Shown: piece after piece, positions 1 through 8,028 of the stretch | Numbering within the stretch: position 1 is the stretch's first letter | Layout: each line of letters starts with the position of its first letter | Program-made: the position numbers and the translations under genes | Notes under the pieces: generated by a model | What the model was told of the DNA's origin: nothing | Seen by the model: only the letters and a program-made list of their open reading frames with translations | Database searches by the model: none | NCBI RefSeq assembly: GCF_004116405.1 | Contig: NZ_SDIC01000008.1 | Coordinates: 124,001 to 188,000 of the forward strand | Length of the DNA: 64,000 nucleotides | Direction: 5' to 3' | From: Halegenticoccus tardaugens | GTDB lineage: Archaea > Halobacteriota > Halobacteria > Halobacteriales > Haloferacaceae

Positions 1-143
1 GAACCACTCGTTGAAGTCACATTCTCGCTGTTTGGATGCTTGAGAAATTCTTTCCAGTCGCCACTGAGGCATTCAACACCTTCCAATTCATGAGATTAAC
101 CATCGGCCTGCCGGTGCCGGCGTACCTGCTCTGGATTCGGCAC

Positions 144-248
144 TCACGGATGGGCGTCCCAGCAGTGGAGGGCGTGCTCTCGTGCCGTGTCGAACAGCGC
201 TTCGCACGACCCGCACTCGTAGGTCGTCTCAGGCCAGCGTTCAGTGAA
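144..248 (-). pseudogene. zinc-finger protein relic (3' end only)
   Basis: The minus-strand frame ending at the stop codon at 144-146 reads ...TTYECGSCEALFDTA..., followed by HALHCWDAHP. A Cys-x2-Cys pair followed by His/Cys/His looks like the end of a small haloarchaeal zinc-finger protein. There is no start codon: the frame runs back into a stop at 249-251, at the edge of the hairpin element at 244-290. I read it as a 3' fragment beheaded by that element. The function is unknown. Confidence 0.4.
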
Positions 249-290
249 CTACCCACGACTACAGTCGTGGGCTTCCTCGCCCTGCAATCA
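244..290 (+). repeat. IS200/IS605-type end hairpin, copy 1
   Basis: A perfect 9-bp-arm palindrome (CCCACGACT-AC-AGTCGTGGG, 252-271) is preceded by GTGAACTA and followed by GCTTCCTCGCCCTGCAATC. The same 45-bp block recurs at 5988-6030, and the palindrome alone recurs at 5624, 24906 and 26297. A subterminal hairpin is typical of IS200/IS605 ends, so this is probably a solo IS end. It separates two truncated genes (144-248 and 288-449). Confidence 0.65.
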
Positions 291-449
291 TGTGAGCTCG
301 TCCTGATCGCGAGTCCCAGTGCTGCGAGTCAGTTTCACAGTGAGTGAGACGCCGACGTCACTCCGCTCGACGTACTCGGTTCGATTCGTGCTTTCCTCAC
401 TGGATGATGATTCAACTACTCGATTTGGTTGTTGCTTTGAATCAGTCAT
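288..449 (-). pseudogene. DUF7389-like protein, C-terminally truncated
   Basis: This 53-codon minus-strand frame starts MTDSKQQPNR and continues YVERSDVGVSLTVKLTRSTG then TRDQDELT. It resembles the N-terminal part of small haloarchaeal proteins that run EYVERTDVGVSLTVKLTRGTGTRDQD (DUF7389 type), which normally continue with a helical C-terminal half. Here the frame stops at 288-290, where the hairpin element begins. The downstream part is missing, so I read it as an insertion-truncated gene. The family name comes from memory of the motif. Confidence 0.5.
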
Positions 450-511
450 GCGCTTTCCACGAGAGCCTTCTGATAGCCCTCGCGCCCTTTCAAAGGGTGA
501 AAAACAAGCGG

Positions 512-931
512 CTAGTCTGCGCTAGCGGGAGTACTGTCTACGTCGACATCGTCGAGAAAAGGGTAGTCGATGTGCATCTCAATTTTATCGAAGGGGACAA
601 CTGGCTGGATCGCTCCCCCGGGGCCACCTTCCTTGAGTTCGAGGATACCCAATACCTCCAGCTGTTTCAGTTCTGCATGGACATCGGAGACGTCGCAGTC
701 GACGAGTCGTGCAGCTTCACGCATACCTGAGGGGCACTCTTTGGCAATTGCTTGGATGAGATCGAGGCGCAGTGGAGTGAGGCTGTCGACGAGATCGTCA
801 TAGGTCCCGAACTGGAGTACTGCACGCTCATCGTTTGTATCCAGTTCATTAGCCTCGGCAGATTGAATGAACTGGAGCGTATCCTCTCGGAGCTGTGCTC
901 GGTCACCGACGGTGATGTGAAGCGTGGTCAT
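512..931 (-). CDS. HVO_A0114-family HTH regulator / antitoxin
   Basis: The protein is about 139 residues, starting MTTLHITVGD at 931; an upstream ATG at 1075 lies in a non-conserved, proline-rich stretch. The C-terminal half (LDLIQAIAKECPSGMREAARLVDCDVSDVHAELKQLE, quoted in outline) is a winged helix-turn-helix of the COG4190/HVO_A0114 type, ending in an acidic tail. This family is commonly the DNA-binding antitoxin partner of TumE-type toxins, and here a TumE-like fragment lies immediately upstream at 966-1145. The pair was therefore probably a toxin-antitoxin operon read on the minus strand, with the toxin now broken and the antitoxin left intact. Regulation is probably autorepression, but no clear operator was found. 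Confidence 0.75.
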   Translation of the reverse strand: MTTLHITVGDRAQLREDTLQFIQSAEANELDTNDERAVLQFGTYDDLVDSLTPLRLDLIQAIAKECPSGMREAARLVDCDVSDVHAELKQLEVLGILELKEGGPGGAIQPVVPFDKIEMHIDYPFLDDVDVDSTPASAD

Positions 932-965
932 ATTCGGGTGTGTTGGATGTGTGTTGTATCTGCTG

Positions 966-1145
966 TCAATAGGGACGGGGTGGGTTGCTGCCAATGGTGT
1001 CCCAGTATTCATCAGCACTGGCCCAGAACTCGACAATGAGTTCTTCCATCCCAGGGAACTCGACGTCTGCGTCACCGGCAGCGGTGTGGAGTTCGTGGCC
1101 TTTGGTGTCTTCGTGGGCGTTGTCGTACCGGATGAGCGTTAGTGC
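966..1145 (-). pseudogene. TumE-like toxin fragment (3' part)
   Basis: The minus-strand frame contains ALTLIRYDNAHEDTKGHEL, then a FPGMEELIVEFW segment ending in PPRPY. This matches the C-terminal half of haloarchaeal TumE/DUF6516-type toxins, whose hallmark is an early RYDNAHGD...HE motif. Only about 60 residues remain. The upstream part is replaced by the 3' end of the TRIC-like gene, whose stop is at 1157. It sits directly upstream of the HVO_A0114-type gene at 512-931, the usual partner. I interpret it as an inactivated toxin. Confidence 0.55.
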
Positions 1146-1156
1146 TCTTGAACGGC

Positions 1157-1813
1157 TCACTCGCGCGTTAATCCCAGTCGTTGTGCTGTCGGGAGCACCC
1201 ACCCGTAGATGAGCGCAGCAACTCGTGTTCCAACGACGGTGGCTGCACACACTGCTGCAGCAGTTCCGTCCGAGCCACCGACAGTTACGACAACCCAGTA
1301 TGCGCTGCCACCCAGCACCGCACAACTGGCGTAGAAGTCGTCGAGCAGGATAAACGGAGAACGATCCAGCAGGATATCCGCGACTGCACCGCCCCCGACC
1401 GCGTTGATCGTCGCAATCGCGACGACGCCAAAAGCGGGGATGTCGGCCTGCGTTGCAACGATCGCGCCTGTCGTGGTGAATGCGGCGAGCCCGACTGCAT
1501 CCGAAAACAGTGTCAGTGGATGAGTATCGGCCGTCTCGAGTGCAGCACTCACGCCAATCGCCAGCCCAACGCCGAGCAGGCCGAGACCGATCTCGACGGG
1601 TGAGCTGAGCGCGAGTGGAATCCGATTGACGAGGAGGTCGCGGGTCATCCCGCCAGCAAATGCCGTGGCAAGTCCGACGACGGTGACCCCGAACAGATCG
1701 AACTCTTCGCGTATCGCCTTGGTTGCGCCAACTAGGGCGAATGCGATGAGGCCAACCGTGTTCATCACGGCGAATGGATCAACGTACAGCACTTCGACCA
1801 TCTCCTGCGTCAC
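1157..1813 (-). CDS. TRIC-type trimeric cation channel family protein
   Basis: This 218-residue, strongly hydrophobic protein has about seven membrane segments and the two-fold repeat typical of the prokaryotic TRIC/UPF0126 family. Each half carries a glycine-rich helix: the first ATAFAGGMTRDLLVNR, the second INAVGGGAVADILLDR. Family members form homotrimeric K+-permeable channels in the cell membrane. Length is normal (about 205-220) and both repeats are complete, so it should be functional. The start at 1813 gives MTQEMVEVLYVDPFAVM; an internal Met is also possible. No operon partner is visible. Its 3' end abuts a truncated toxin gene, suggesting a rearrangement just downstream. Confidence 0.85.
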   Translation of the reverse strand: MTQEMVEVLYVDPFAVMNTVGLIAFALVGATKAIREEFDLFGVTVVGLATAFAGGMTRDLLVNRIPLALSSPVEIGLGLLGVGLAIGVSAALETADTHPLTLFSDAVGLAAFTTTGAIVATQADIPAFGVVAIATINAVGGGAVADILLDRSPFILLDDFYASCAVLGGSAYWVVVTVGGSDGTAAAVCAATVVGTRVAALIYGWVLPTAQRLGLTRE

Positions 1814-1925
1814 TGGTTCAACCAGGATAGCGGGTCTGATGAGCGCTTCGCATCCGACCTCTCTCCCCGCCTCGCTAACGCGTCGTGTTTCACAGTGACG
1901 GTGCGCGGACTCGCCGAGGAACGGC

Positions 1926-2426
1926 CTACTCCAGAAGATCTTCGACGAACCGGAAGCCGTTTACGTACGTGACTGAATCGTCGTAGTCCTCGCTGGCGAA
2001 GACGGTTTCGGCTCCTTCGCCAGCCAGTGTATCCGTCGTATATATGTAGGCGTGATCTGCGGTCCCCTCGACGAACGCTTGAGCGGCGACCCCTGCCAGC
2101 GCTGGATCCGCACGTTCGATCTCGTCGGCCGGGCGGTCATCAGCGTTCGCGATGTATCGCTGCACGCCGTCCATCGTCCGGGAGACGAGCGCGTTCGTGT
2201 ATTCCAGCGGGGCTGCGACTTGGGCCCACCCTTCGTCAATTGCCGTGTCGATCGGCGGTGTCTCAGCGTCGGACGCGTTGACGGTAAGTTCGTCGTAGAC
2301 GCGTTCCGGGAGGACGAACGTCATGTCGTTCCGGCGTGCAAACGTTCGGACGGCCTGATACCGACGGTTCGAGGGGTGGCCCATCGCGACGAACAGGCCG
2401 GTATCTGCGATATGGATGGCGCTCAC
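1926..2426 (-). CDS. PIN-like toxin of an HTH/PIN pair
   Basis: The 166-residue protein begins IHIADTGLFVAMGHPSNRRY, which fits the first acidic strand of a PIN-like nuclease (Asp near residue 8). Further conserved acidic positions include TTDTLAGEGAE and ASEDYDDS near the C-terminus, the usual place for the later PIN aspartates. Its start overlaps the stop of the HTH gene at 2423-3022 by 4 bp (ATGA), so the two are translationally coupled. That arrangement and size suggest a toxin-antitoxin module in which this is the RNase toxin. I infer the function from motif order and context. Confidence 0.65.
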   Translation of the reverse strand: MSAIHIADTGLFVAMGHPSNRRYQAVRTFARRNDMTFVLPERVYDELTVNASDAETPPIDTAIDEGWAQVAAPLEYTNALVSRTMDGVQRYIANADDRPADEIERADPALAGVAAQAFVEGTADHAYIYTTDTLAGEGAETVFASEDYDDSVTYVNGFRFVEDLLE

Positions 2427-3022
2427 GCGTCGTCGACGACGTCCCGGTCGACACCCGCGATATCCGCGACCGACGCGCCCGACTCCTCGATATCGAAGTG
2501 TTCGTAGACGACGGGGCGGAGCGCCTGGAGGATGATCTCGGCGGCGAGCGGCGAGATATCGAGATCACGGGCCATCAAGCGATGAGTGATCTCGCCGCGT
2601 TCCCGGTCGACGGTATAGGTAAGCGCCGTTGCGAGTCCGGCGATGCCATGGCGGCCGATGTAGGTGTCGATATCGTCGTCGGTCGTGCGACGGGCGACGG
2701 CGTCAATCAGTGCGGGCGTGATCGTGTACTCGCGAGCGCCGTCAGCGGCCGTGACGGTCAGATCGATTTCGCGAGCAACGTACGTTCGGGGTTGCTTGTC
2801 GGTGGCCGTCTCGATGACGCCGGCGTCGACCAGCCGGTTCACGTACGTGTAGGCCGTTCCCTGCGCGAGATCGAGGGCGTCCATCACCTCTTGGACGGTC
2901 ACTCCCTCCTCTCGAGCGACATACGCGTACAGTTGGGCGAGCTGTGGCTCCTCGAGGAGGTCCGCGACTGAGAGGAAGTCGCGGATGATATCGCCGTTGG
3001 CTCGGGTTGACGTGCGTGACAT
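2423..3022 (-). CDS. winged-HTH regulator / antitoxin
   Basis: The 199-residue protein has an N-terminal winged helix (about residues 15-80: EEGVTVQEVMDALDLAQG followed by TAYTYVNRLVDAGVIE), a TrmB/MarR-like fold. The C-terminal domain is larger and mostly helical. It is the first gene of a two-gene unit with the PIN-like gene at 1926-2426, which it overlaps by 4 bp. Haloarchaeal HTH proteins of this layout are often paired with PIN proteins. A tandem heptamer GTTTACAGTTTACA sits 13-26 bp upstream of the start codon, a good position for autoregulation. I treat it as the antitoxin and repressor. Confidence 0.7.
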   Translation of the reverse strand: MSRTSTRANGDIIRDFLSVADLLEEPQLAQLYAYVAREEGVTVQEVMDALDLAQGTAYTYVNRLVDAGVIETATDKQPRTYVAREIDLTVTAADGAREYTITPALIDAVARRTTDDDIDTYIGRHGIAGLATALTYTVDRERGEITHRLMARDLDISPLAAEIILQALRPVVYEHFDIEESGASVADIAGVDRDVVDDA

Positions 3023-3034
3023 GGGCGAGTAGAT

Positions 3035-3048
3035 GTTTACAGTTTACA
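3035..3048 (-). promoter_or_regulatory. tandem heptamer operator candidate
   Basis: Two head-to-tail copies of GTTTACA (TGTAAAC on the coding strand) lie immediately upstream of the HTH gene start at 3022. Their position overlaps where the promoter of this minus-strand gene should be, so binding would repress. This is inferred from position and repetition only. Confidence 0.4.
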
Positions 3049-3410
3049 GCGAATCGGCAAAGAGTGTTGTGGTCAGCCTATCCGGACTGGGAGCGAGCGA
3101 CGAGATGCTCATCGAGATCCCGTGTCCGGTATGTCGCGGGTCCACCGGGGCTACACTGCGCACAGAGGCGCAACGTCCCTTCAAGATGAGCGATCACGAG
3201 AGATCTTCTACACGCTTTTCCTCGCTCATCACACCGTGTGTGATCCGACGAATCGACTCCTTCGCTCTCAATCCGTTTCTTTCCCGTCTACTACTCTGAA
3301 ACCACGGAAGGTTCTTCCAGTGTCACCACTCAAGCAAGGGCAAGCAGAGGCCGAGAGTGGTTGGTCCAATAGACGTGAAGATTCTCGCCATGGTGTCTAT
3401 CACGCCCCTC
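3049..3410. other. intergenic stretch without a supported gene
   Basis: Short overlapping frames exist on the plus strand, but none has haloarchaeal-like acidic composition, a recognisable motif or a convincing start. Nothing else was identified, apart from the upstream region of the HTH gene at its left end. Confidence 0.4.
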
Positions 3411-3749
3411 CTACGTGCTCCCGATCACAACGCTGCGATTCTCTCTTGCCCTGTCTACCTCCGCGGTCTGCGACTGTGTACCGAGCCGACGGAGCCGTTC
3501 GACGAGCCGAGGCGAGAAGACGACGCGCCGTGTTCCACGTCGCTTGACGATCTCGACGTCGTCCTCGTCGAATCGGTCGAGGAATTCCATGACACGGCTG
3601 ACCGTCTTTGTGTGCACGCTGCTGTCCTCCTTTGCGGCTAACACGCGGCGGAGTGAACTCGAATCGACCATGAAGTCCGCCGGCACCTTCCGCGCGTAGT
3701 CCGCCATATCTTTGGCGACGAACTGCGCGCGCTCTTGGGTTGCCGTCAA
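3411..3749 (-). CDS. small conserved-looking hypothetical protein
   Basis: This 112-residue charged protein begins MTATQERAQFVAKDMADYAR. Its middle (SSSLRRVLAAKEDSSVHTKT then VSRVMEFLDRF) has the helix pattern of a winged-helix domain, followed by a basic strand (VEIVKRRGTRRVVFSP) that could be the wing. I do not recognise the family. It is divergent from the UPF0175/PIN toxin-antitoxin pair starting at 3874 and shares a roughly 125-bp promoter region with it. It could be a small DNA-binding regulator. Confidence 0.5.
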   Translation of the reverse strand: MTATQERAQFVAKDMADYARKVPADFMVDSSSLRRVLAAKEDSSVHTKTVSRVMEFLDRFDEDDVEIVKRRGTRRVVFSPRLVERLRRLGTQSQTAEVDRARENRSVVIGST

Positions 3750-3873
3750 CTCTTCGTAGCCTCTTCGACGGTCGGCGCTGATACACTGGTGATTGTGGGA
3801 CTGGGACGTCCATTCGATCGGTGAGACAACGTTGGAGAAATCGTTATGTAATACGATGTACTATGATGTAGAC

Positions 3874-4176
3874 ATGCCGTCAATCAGCGCTCGAATCCCC
3901 GACGACGACGAAGCTGAACTTGAGGCTGTCATCGAAATTCTTGACGAAGACAAGAGCACGGTTATTCGCAAAGCCCTCTCCGAAGGCCTCGCGTCACTCC
4001 GCCGACGCGTCGCCATCGAACGCTATCAGTCGGGAGACATCTCTGTCAATCAGGCTGCCCACCTCGCTGGCGTGAGCATCGCCGAGTGGCTCGAAATCGC
4101 CCGTGAACACAATCTCACCACGCACCTCTCCCCCGATGATCTCGACGCTGACGCGGCTGCCGCTCGCGAGCTATGA
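3874..4176 (+). CDS. UPF0175-family antitoxin
   Basis: The 100-residue protein starts MPSISARIPDDDEAELEAVI at 3874. The earlier in-frame GTG-side extension is unlikely because the TATA-like stretch (TTATGTAATA) lies about 30 bp upstream. The N-terminal half looks like a ribbon-helix-helix DNA-binding unit (DEDKSTVIRKALSEGL). The C-terminal half (YQSGDISVNQAAHLAGVSIA then EWLEIAREH) is the UPF0175/COG2886 signature. This family is the usual antitoxin of DUF3368/COG2405-type PIN toxins, and the next gene, overlapping by 4 bp, is such a PIN protein. It should neutralise the toxin and autoregulate the operon. Confidence 0.85.
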   Translation: MPSISARIPDDDEAELEAVIEILDEDKSTVIRKALSEGLASLRRRVAIERYQSGDISVNQAAHLAGVSIAEWLEIAREHNLTTHLSPDDLDADAAAAREL

Positions 4177-4703
4177 CCCAGGTCTTCATCGACGCGACGA
4201 CACTCATCTCTCTTGGCACCATTGGTGAACTCGATCTCCTCACCACCCTCACCGGCGACCTCGTCATCCTCCCACTCATCCAAGACGAGGTCACGACCGA
4301 ACCCGCACAGACGAATCTCACCCGCTTCATTGACGAGTATGAACTCCGCACATGTGACCCAGCCATTCACGACCGAACTCACCAGGCCAAAACTGTTCTC
4401 GGAGAGGCAACCGAGAACGGCGATGTCCATCTGATCGCCGCTGTCTTGGCCTACACTACCGATGATCGATCGATCGGTGTGGTTTCTGACGATCGACGTG
4501 TCCGTACCACTGCTCGGGGACTGGGGGCGACAGTCACCGGAACCATCGGCGTTATCGTACGCACTGTCGACGAGGGACTTCCCCCCGAGGACGCTCGGGA
4601 ACTCGTCGACCGCATTGACTCACACGGTCTCCACATGACTGGAAGCCTCCGTGAGAAAGCATATTCACTCATCGATGAGGCCGCTGCCACGTCACCCAAG
4701 TAG
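4173..4703 (+). CDS. PIN-domain toxin (DUF3368-like)
   Basis: The 176-residue PIN nuclease starts MTQVFIDATTLISLGTIGEL, with the first catalytic Asp at residue 7. Other conserved acids follow: Glu in IQDEVTTEP, Glu/Asp in EATENGDVHLIAA, and SDDRRVRTTA with the last aspartates. The order matches PIN toxins paired with UPF0175 antitoxins, and its ATG overlaps the antitoxin stop (ATGA). The predicted activity is metal-dependent RNA cleavage when free of antitoxin. The C-terminal extension after residue 125 is helical and may bind the antitoxin. All catalytic positions are present, so this module looks intact. Confidence 0.8.
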   Translation: MTQVFIDATTLISLGTIGELDLLTTLTGDLVILPLIQDEVTTEPAQTNLTRFIDEYELRTCDPAIHDRTHQAKTVLGEATENGDVHLIAAVLAYTTDDRSIGVVSDDRRVRTTARGLGATVTGTIGVIVRTVDEGLPPEDARELVDRIDSHGLHMTGSLREKAYSLIDEAAATSPK

Positions 4704-4845
4704 TTATCTTGAGAACTCTACCCTCGGCCAGACTGGATCGCACGTGCGTAACGTCGTTCGAATGCGTTCTTGCGTCCTTGATGCTATCTTCGAGAGTATC
4801 TGGTGATTTCTTGGATTCGCGTCCGCCCCGCCCTCGTATTACGAT

Positions 4846-5112
4846 CACTCATTACCGTGCCGAATGAGGTCCCCGAGAAGGGTATCGCCGAATGCGAGGA
4901 CGAGGACTGCGCCGACGATATTGAAGACGAGATCGAGAAACGTGTCGATCTTGCCATAGGAGACGAGTACCGGTTCGAGATCACCTTGCCCCGAGAGCGA
5001 CGATCGCATTCACAATCGCACCTGGATTTCGTCGGCGTACTTCCTCGACAAAGACTGCAGCGATGCCTGTGCGAAGTCCATTCTCTGCCCACTCTGCGAC
5101 GTCTGGCAGAGT
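4846..5112 (-). pseudogene. frameshifted membrane-protein relic
   Basis: Two adjacent minus-strand frames carry protein-like sequence that joins only with a frameshift near 4985-5000. The upstream part reads PDVAEWAENGLRTGIAAVFV then EEVRRNPGAIVNAIVALGAR and a stop. The downstream part in another frame reads YGKIDTFLDLVFNIVGAVLV then LAFGDTLLGDLIRHGNE. The second segment is one membrane helix with a preceding DTFLD motif, as in several haloarchaeal membrane proteins. There is no start codon and no complete domain, so I call a decayed fragment of unknown identity. Confidence 0.4.
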
Positions 5113-5189
5113 AGTCCTGCCCTCAAAACTGGTCATGCCTCTCATGATACGCTTAGAGTCTCGTGACTAACAAAGACAGGGGATTGGTT

Positions 5190-5615
5190 GTGAACTACTC
5201 CGACCTCACCGAAGGCGCTCGGTCCGTGAGGTCGGGGCTTCCTGGTTCTGTGTCGGCACGTGCACCCGAAGGCACAGCGGTTCCAGACTCCGCAGGCGAC
5301 TTCCCTCGCTGGGCGGGTCGGAGTGACCCACTCCTCCCGATTCGACACTCGGTCACACCACCCGATGCACGCTTGGTGTTGTCGTTCGAAAGGCGCGACG
5401 CGCCTTTCGTGATGACGACACGGCGAAGTCGGTTCGAACCACGTGTGAACGCCGGACGCACTGTGGCAGAGCGTCTTCCTCCCCGCTTCGACCGCACGGG
5501 GAGTACAGATGCCGCAGACAGTGAACGTGACCCGTGCGGCGCTGTCTCCCCTCCCTGCTCGCGGCTTCGCTGCTCGCTGAGGAAGGGGGCGTAGCGCCCT
5601 CGATTAAAGTTAAGA
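5190..5615 (-). mobile_element. IS200/IS605-type relic (TnpB 3' end)
   Basis: This block of about 425 bp is a diverged inverted copy of 63312-63674. Shared landmarks are GGCGCTACGCCCCCTTCCTC at one end, the CAGACAGTGAACGTGA stretch, AATCGGGAGGAGTGGGTCAC, and GTGAACTAC at the other end followed by a hairpin and GCTTCC. The layout resembles the decayed 3' end and right end of haloarchaeal IS1341-type TnpB elements. No intact transposase or nuclease frame remains. A 69-bp internally deleted relative lies at 25374-25442. Confidence 0.55.
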
Positions 5616-5623
5616 GTAAGCTA

Positions 5624-5643
5624 CCCACGACTACAGTCGTGGG
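5624..5643 (+). repeat. IS200/IS605-type end hairpin, copy 2
   Basis: The palindrome CCCACGACTACAGTCGTGGG is identical to copy 1 and is preceded by GCTA and followed by GCTTTCC. It lies directly against the end of the 5190-5615 relic, so it probably marks the end of a neighbouring or nested element. Confidence 0.6.
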
Positions 5644-5987
5644 CTTTCCCCCGACGGTTTCGGCGCACGACTCGGTCACTCATGGGCGCGGTTCACGGCG
5701 GCAGGACGGGCACATGGAGGCGATTCCTGCATGGGTTTCCGTCCCGTGGTCTACGTCCGAAGCCGACACACCCGGCTTTAATTCCCGGTGTTCTCACGCT
5801 CAATCCCAACAGTGGGAACGGAGAGGCCAGTGGCGTCACGTTCGCGGTCACAGTCCCCGAGTTCAGGGCCAGCCTACGGTGGCCCCTCCACGGTGTCCGT
5901 TTTGGCCACCGAGAGTATCATAGATACGCCGGGAAGGGGCCTAAGACTTCCGATTCCGGCGTTTGCGACCAAAGACGGGCGATTCCT
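5644..5987. other. IS-derived non-coding stretch between two hairpins
   Basis: The 344 bp between hairpin copies 2 and 3 holds no convincing gene. On the minus strand a short CPSC-containing frame ends near 5680, which might be a scrap of a TnpB zinc ribbon. I treat it as decayed IS material. Confidence 0.35.
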
Positions 5988-6030
5988 CCCACGACTGAAG
6001 TCGTGGGCTTCCTCGCCCTACAATCTTGTG
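5988..6030 (+). repeat. IS200/IS605-type end hairpin, copy 3
   Basis: Palindrome CCCACGACTGAAGTCGTGGG (5988-6007) is followed by GCTTCCTCGCCCTACAATC, matching copy 1 over about 45 bp. It ends six bases before the start codon of the TumE-like gene at 6037, so it has probably replaced that gene's native promoter. Confidence 0.65.
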
Positions 6031-6036
6031 AATTCG

Positions 6037-6474
6037 ATGGGGCTTCCGGGGGTCACAGACAGCAGCACCTATGACGGATTGAAGGACGTGCTTCAACGCC
6101 AACCAGAAGTCACGTCTGTCAACTACGAACCGAATAGCATCAGCAAACGGTTTTTACGTGCGCCGATTGCTCCAAACCGTGTCTCTCCATCGACGGGGCC
6201 AGAACCACCAGCACTGGATGTCGAGTGGCGATACGCCGACGGAGACACCTATTATCGGATCCACTATTTTGACCCGAATACAGGGTTCAATTGTGGCTGG
6301 CACCGCGATGAGGACCACCCTGAACTCGGCCCGGTCCATTTCCAATCTGAACATCCCGAGATGGGTAAAAGCGACCACAAAAGCGCTCACTTTTCCAAGT
6401 CAGCCCCGACAGAGGTGCTCTGGGAAGCCGTTGAGCAGCTCTTCGAAGAGATGCTTCCGACACTCAGTGGCTAG
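6037..6474 (+). CDS. TumE-like toxin-family protein
   Basis: The 145-residue protein starts MGLPGVTDSSTYDGLKDVLQ at 6037; upstream codons in the same frame run through the IS hairpin and are not native. The core alternates strands with the motifs YYRIHYFDPNTGFNCGWHRD and EDHPELGPVHFQ, an Asp/His-rich pattern shared with the gene at 24935-25366 (CRWDRHDN, RDHFHQPP). Proteins of this type in haloarchaea sit beside small HTH genes and resemble TumE/DUF6516 toxins. Its HTH partner is missing, and an IS end lies where the upstream gene or promoter should be. It may be silent. The toxin role is inferred from family and context. Confidence 0.6.
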   Translation: MGLPGVTDSSTYDGLKDVLQRQPEVTSVNYEPNSISKRFLRAPIAPNRVSPSTGPEPPALDVEWRYADGDTYYRIHYFDPNTGFNCGWHRDEDHPELGPVHFQSEHPEMGKSDHKSAHFSKSAPTEVLWEAVEQLFEEMLPTLSG

Positions 6475-6712
6475 CGCCACAGCAAAAATACCCTACATTC
6501 TGGCGCGTGTTGATACAAACGCCAGAATTCAGAGAAATCTCTCAGATGAAAGAAGTACGAATTAGTTGCTCTCTGACCATGGATTCACTACCTATTTCAT
6601 ATTTCTAGAGAGTTGGGAGACGTGGCGGTAACGGTGAGGAACGGTTCATCAGTCGAGACAAGACCGTTATTCTCAACCGTGGGTTTTTGCGTGTTAAACC
6701 AGTACACACGAT

Positions 6713-7507
6713 GTGACTGAGACTCCTGCTCCTCGCCCAGGTGAGATATTTAATCGAGCCGTCGAGGAAGGTAAGCGCCGACTCGATCAGTCGCTGCTTG
6801 AACTAATCTCAACCAGCTTCATTGCCGGGTTCACGATCGTCTTTGGCATCGTCGCACTTGGTATCGTTGAAGCGATTGTTCAGCCACACTTCGGCGAGAT
6901 CGCCAAAATCACGGGGGCACTTGCCTTTGGGGTTGGCCTTGTATTCCTCGTTGTGGGACGGACAGAATTATTCAACGAAAATTTCTTTGACCCGGTCGCG
7001 GCGGCAGCCGACCGCTCTGGATCGTGGATGCTTTCATCACTCTTTCGTCTTTGGGTCATTACGCTTGTGTTCAATTTACTCGGTGGGGGTCTTTTCGCGC
7101 TTATTTTCTCTGTCCGTGGCGCACTTCCTCCAGGAACGGGAGAGGCACTGACCGCGTTCGCAGAAGAAACCGCGCATCAAGGAGCTAGCGCGTGGTTCGC
7201 GAGCGCAATCGCTGGGGGTGTACTCGTGAGTCTGCTATCATTCCTCCTCGTGGCTGTCAACAGCGTCCGGACCCGAGCCACCCTGGCGTACGTTGTGGGG
7301 TTCCTCCTCGCCCTCGGACCGTTTAATCACGTCGTCGTCACCGCACTGCACGTCTTCTTCGGTATCCTGTTCGGGGCGAATATCAGCTTTGGAACGCTCG
7401 CGGTGATGATCGCAGTTGTGACGATCGGCAATTTCGTCGGCGGACTTGGCTTGGTTACGCTCACGCATATTACCCAGGCGATGGGTGCACGTGAGTCTGG
7501 AGAGTGA
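6713..7507 (+). CDS. formate/nitrite transporter family protein
   Basis: The 264-residue membrane protein uses a GTG start at 6713. An ATG at 6711 is immediately followed by TGA and cannot serve. It has six predicted membrane helices and the FNT-type half-helix motif (FGVGLVFLVVGRTELFNENF, residues ~71-90) plus the second conserved loop (GFLLALGPFNHVVVTALHVF). FNT channels are homopentamers passing small monovalent anions such as formate, nitrite or hydrosulfide; the substrate cannot be told from sequence. The gene appears monocistronic. A TATA-like run lies in the AT-richer 150 bp upstream. Confidence 0.85.
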   Translation: MTETPAPRPGEIFNRAVEEGKRRLDQSLLELISTSFIAGFTIVFGIVALGIVEAIVQPHFGEIAKITGALAFGVGLVFLVVGRTELFNENFFDPVAAAADRSGSWMLSSLFRLWVITLVFNLLGGGLFALIFSVRGALPPGTGEALTAFAEETAHQGASAWFASAIAGGVLVSLLSFLLVAVNSVRTRATLAYVVGFLLALGPFNHVVVTALHVFFGILFGANISFGTLAVMIAVVTIGNFVGGLGLVTLTHITQAMGARESGE

Positions 7508-8028
7508 CCTCACCGGAAAAAGCCGAGCCATCTATTGTCTGGCCCGTGGTTGCCTAGCTAGGCCTCTTGCTGGTAAGATGCAAGAGAGCGAAGATCGATC
7601 ACAGTTCACAGCAGGAAACGCTACGCTAGTCACCCACAACCCAGACACTGAACTGAGAGACTACTTCTCGACGTGATCCATTCTGTGGGTTACCTTCCGC
7701 CGGTGGTCTGGTTCCCTATTTGATTCCCGCCGTCGTCTGATTGCCGCCGCCGGTTTGACCGGCCTGGGCTGGGTTAAACGCCGCGTCGATGAGGCCGTTG
7801 TCGTTGTCTTGTGCCAGGCGTCAGCGAGAAGTTGGGTTGAAGACAGTACAGCTGACCCTGCTGGATCTGCGCGTCCTGCGTCGGGAAGAATAGCGCCTGC
7901 TCGTTCGTATTTTGGTGCTTTGGTAGTGGATAATTCGCGTGTTGTAATCGGTCTACGCGATGAAGCCGGTCGCTTCAAGCTGATAATCGATCGGACCAGA
8001 GATGACCTGGAACTGTGTGTTCGGGTGA
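7508..8028. other. decayed coding material
   Basis: There is no intact gene here. On the minus strand short protein-like runs appear in different frames (TQFQVISGPIDYQLEATGFI then stop; RLAQDNDNGLIDAAFNPAQA then GQTGGGNQTTAGIK and stop). They suggest an old secreted or surface protein gene broken by frameshifts. The identity is unknown. Confidence 0.3.
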
